DNA of 64,000 bases, taken from NCBI GenBank assembly GCA_937951625.1, contig CALFBP010000049.1:1-64000 (forward strand). The letters are read 5' to 3'. Below are positions 62,537 through 64,000 of this stretch, in pieces. This stretch comes from an uncultured Thermoguttaceae bacterium (GTDB taxonomy: Bacteria; Planctomycetota; Planctomycetia; Pirellulales; Thermoguttaceae). Position numbers and translations under genes: made by a program. Every line of letters begins with the position of its first letter. The stretch's first letter is position 1. The notes under the pieces were generated by a model. The model had not been told where the DNA came from. It ran no database searches and was given only the letters and a program-made list of their open reading frames with translations.

Positions 62537-64000
62537 CTACTCCTTCTCGTAGTGCTCGATGTCAGGCCAATAGGTGGCGAAGTCGAAGTCCGGGCTGTTG
62601 TCGAGGTCGTGGCAGGTAGCGCAGAAACGTTTTTCTGATTCGGCCTTCGTCACCACCATGGCCTTGCGGAGTTTCTCCTGAAGTTGCGGGTCGTTTTTCA
62701 TTTCGGCATCGCAGTGGTTGCCCCCGGCGCCGTGGCAGGCCTCGCAACCCACGTCAATCAAGTGAGGCGTCTTTTCCATGCTCAGAAAACCGCCTTGATA
62801 CGGGAAATACTTAGTCGGGTGCCACCCGATGACGTGGCAACTGATGCACTCAGGATCAAAGTTTCGCGGCGGGTCAGCCTCGACGAGCGTGGCATACGCT
62901 TTGGCATGGCCGCTTCGCTTCCAAATTCGGTACGACTCTTCATGACAAGGCTCGCACCTGGCCGAGCCTACGAAGGCGCCAAGCACCTCGCGTTGCGGAT
63001 AGGCGGCCACGCGCACGCCCAGGCCCTCCAGCCCTAGCTCCTTGAGTTGGTCTTGATAGGCGGCGAAAAGGCGTTTGATCTCGGGCGAGGACTCATATCG
63101 GGAATCGAGCAACACCCGTTGGTATCGGAAGCGAGGTTCCTCATCGTAAAGGCCCAACACCACTGCTCCCATGCCTTTTTCCCCCACTTCGATCAATAAC
63201 GTCTTGTCGCCGATTTTTGTCGGTTTGTCAGGTGGATCGCCGACGCCGCCGGTGACCACCACGTCGAATTCAGGGAACTTCGTAGCGAGGTCGCGGGCTT
63301 CCTCCAAGGGTGCATACGCCAAGAGCACGAGCAGATCGCAACGTTGGCTTTTCAGTTCGCTCAACACCTTGCGAAGGGCCGACTCGGGCGGGGCGAATTC
63401 GATCTCGGCATTGTGAATTTGCTTCTGATACTGCGAGCTGAATACGGCCGTAATCCCCAACTTTTGGCCGCCCACTTCCAAAATCCTCTTAGTTCCCGTC
63501 AACCCCGATGCGAAACCAAACAGGCCCACATTGGCCGAAATGAAGGGGCTAGGTTTGCCGTCCACACCGGCGGCCACGGAGACTAGTTCACCGGTCGGCA
63601 GTCGCAATTCTCCCTCGCCGAAACCGATGGCGTCATACCCCATCTTCTGCATGGCGGTGACGGTGGTTTGGAACTTCAATTCGGCTTGGCGGCCGAAGCC
63701 TTTGATCAGCCCGCCCACGTCCAGGCCCACGATTTCCCACCGCCGCTGCGACCGTAGTTCCTCGAAAAACGTGTGGCGACGCATCAGGCCGCCTTTCATC
63801 CGGTCCAGACCAGCGCAGCCGCACGGTTCGAGATAACCGTCTTGGCGGCCCGTCATCACCAATGCCACTTTGGGTTTGGGCCAGTTCTCGAAGTATTTGC
63901 CGTTGACCGCGACGGGATCAAAGGGTTCGCCGCTATGCTTACCCTTTTTGGCTTTTCCCTTGATCGACGCTTGCTGTTGGCTGGGCCCTATGACACTCCC
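62537..64000 (-). CDS. Multiheme cytochrome c with an N-terminal nucleotidase-like domain, partial (5' end outside window)
   Basis: The frame is open to the right edge, and the residues before the first in-window GTG (63868) continue without a stop (SGEPFDPVAVNGKYFENWP), so the true start lies beyond 64000. The first part resembles 5'-nucleotidase/UshA-type metallophosphatase domains (VALVMTGRQDGYLEPCGCAG, MGYDAIGFGEGEL). The C-terminal part has four CxxCH haem sites (CEPCH, CISCH, CEACH, CATCH), like cytochrome c-554-type domains. It would be periplasmic or surface electron-transfer machinery. At least 488 residues lie in the window. Converges with the Pro/Tyr-rich protein gene. Confidence 0.85.
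   Translation of the reverse strand, partial: GSVIGPSQQQASIKGKAKKGKHSGEPFDPVAVNGKYFENWPKPKVALVMTGRQDGYLEPCGCAGLDRMKGGLMRRHTFFEELRSQRRWEIVGLDVGGLIKGFGRQAELKFQTTVTAMQKMGYDAIGFGEGELRLPTGELVSVAAGVDGKPSPFISANVGLFGFASGLTGTKRILEVGGQKLGITAVFSSQYQKQIHNAEIEFAPPESALRKVLSELKSQRCDLLVLLAYAPLEEARDLATKFPEFDVVVTGGVGDPPDKPTKIGDKTLLIEVGEKGMGAVVLGLYDEEPRFRYQRVLLDSRYESSPEIKRLFAAYQDQLKELGLEGLGVRVAAYPQREVLGAFVGSARCEPCHEESYRIWKRSGHAKAYATLVEADPPRNFDPECISCHVIGWHPTKYFPYQGGFLSMEKTPHLIDVGCEACHGAGGNHCDAEMKNDPQLQEKLRKAMVVTKAESEKRFCATCHDLDNSPDFDFATYWPDIEHYEKE

Noticed and set aside
63868-63868. GTG at 63868 as the start of the multiheme protein
   Set aside because: The frame continues upstream without a stop to the window edge, with coherent sequence, so the gene is 5'-truncated by the window.

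Overview
The window is GC-rich bacterial chromosome and reads as Planctomycetota, most likely the Pirellulales/Thermoguttaceae side. The evidence is indirect but consistent: archaeal-type tetrahydromethanopterin C1 genes (fae, mtdB) in a bacterium; an FHA-linked Ser/Thr kinase-like protein; secreted DUF1080, Gfo/Idh/MocA and acetyl-xylan-esterase-type proteins; a membrane-anchored squalene/prenyltransferase-repeat protein next to ExbB/ExbD; very large exported proteins of unknown function; and long, loosely packed intergenic spaces. No rRNA, complete tRNA, insertion sequence, prophage or CRISPR array was seen. Species assignment is inference.

Layout. 1-6.4 kb: 3' end of pyrE, then alpha-glucan metabolism (glgA and a GH57 enzyme), convergent with uxaC. 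6.4-8.3 kb: uxaC shares an operon with an unknown 252-aa protein; their common leader carries a good promoter, an upstream hairpin and a strong intrinsic terminator just before the first start codon, so it looks like an attenuator. A divergent inositol-monophosphatase-family gene follows. 8.6-19.6 kb: two translationally coupled giant genes encoding what appear to be three related modules of about 1,100-1,400 aa, each an exported region followed by a membrane-segment cluster. 20-22.3 kb: rimI, plsC and a secreted DUF1080 protein. 22.3-26.2 kb: C1 region (ATP-grasp protein, fae, mtdB) with an exported CAP-domain protein. 26.3-33.5 kb: DUF167 and YggS proteins, a lipoprotein/thioredoxin/propeller fusion, an atypical phosphoglycerate kinase, and an FHA protein with a degenerate kinase domain.

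33.8-42.2 kb is the most interesting region. It holds an ExbB/TolQ/MotA channel protein, two different ExbD/TolR proteins, a two-pass membrane protein of unknown function, a protein with a TonB-like N-terminal anchor (SxxxH in its transmembrane segment) joined through a Gly-rich linker to an alpha/alpha-toroid domain, and a 982-aa exported helical-repeat protein. I read it as a proton-motive-force-driven envelope machine in which the TonB C-terminal domain has been replaced by a toroid.

42.2-54.2 kb: uvrA, a secreted clan-A glycoside hydrolase, a Tat-exported Gfo/Idh/MocA oxidoreductase, a Ppx/GppA plus CHAD polyphosphate pair, and a large exported esterase-like protein. 54.6-64 kb: two exported proteins of unknown function, rpmA-obg-coaX, a large membrane VWA protein, a small Pro/Tyr-rich exported protein, and the 3' part of a multiheme cytochrome c / nucleotidase-like protein that runs off the right edge. 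Many start codons were moved downstream of the longest reading frame because of ribosome-binding sites or family N-termini; each entry says where.
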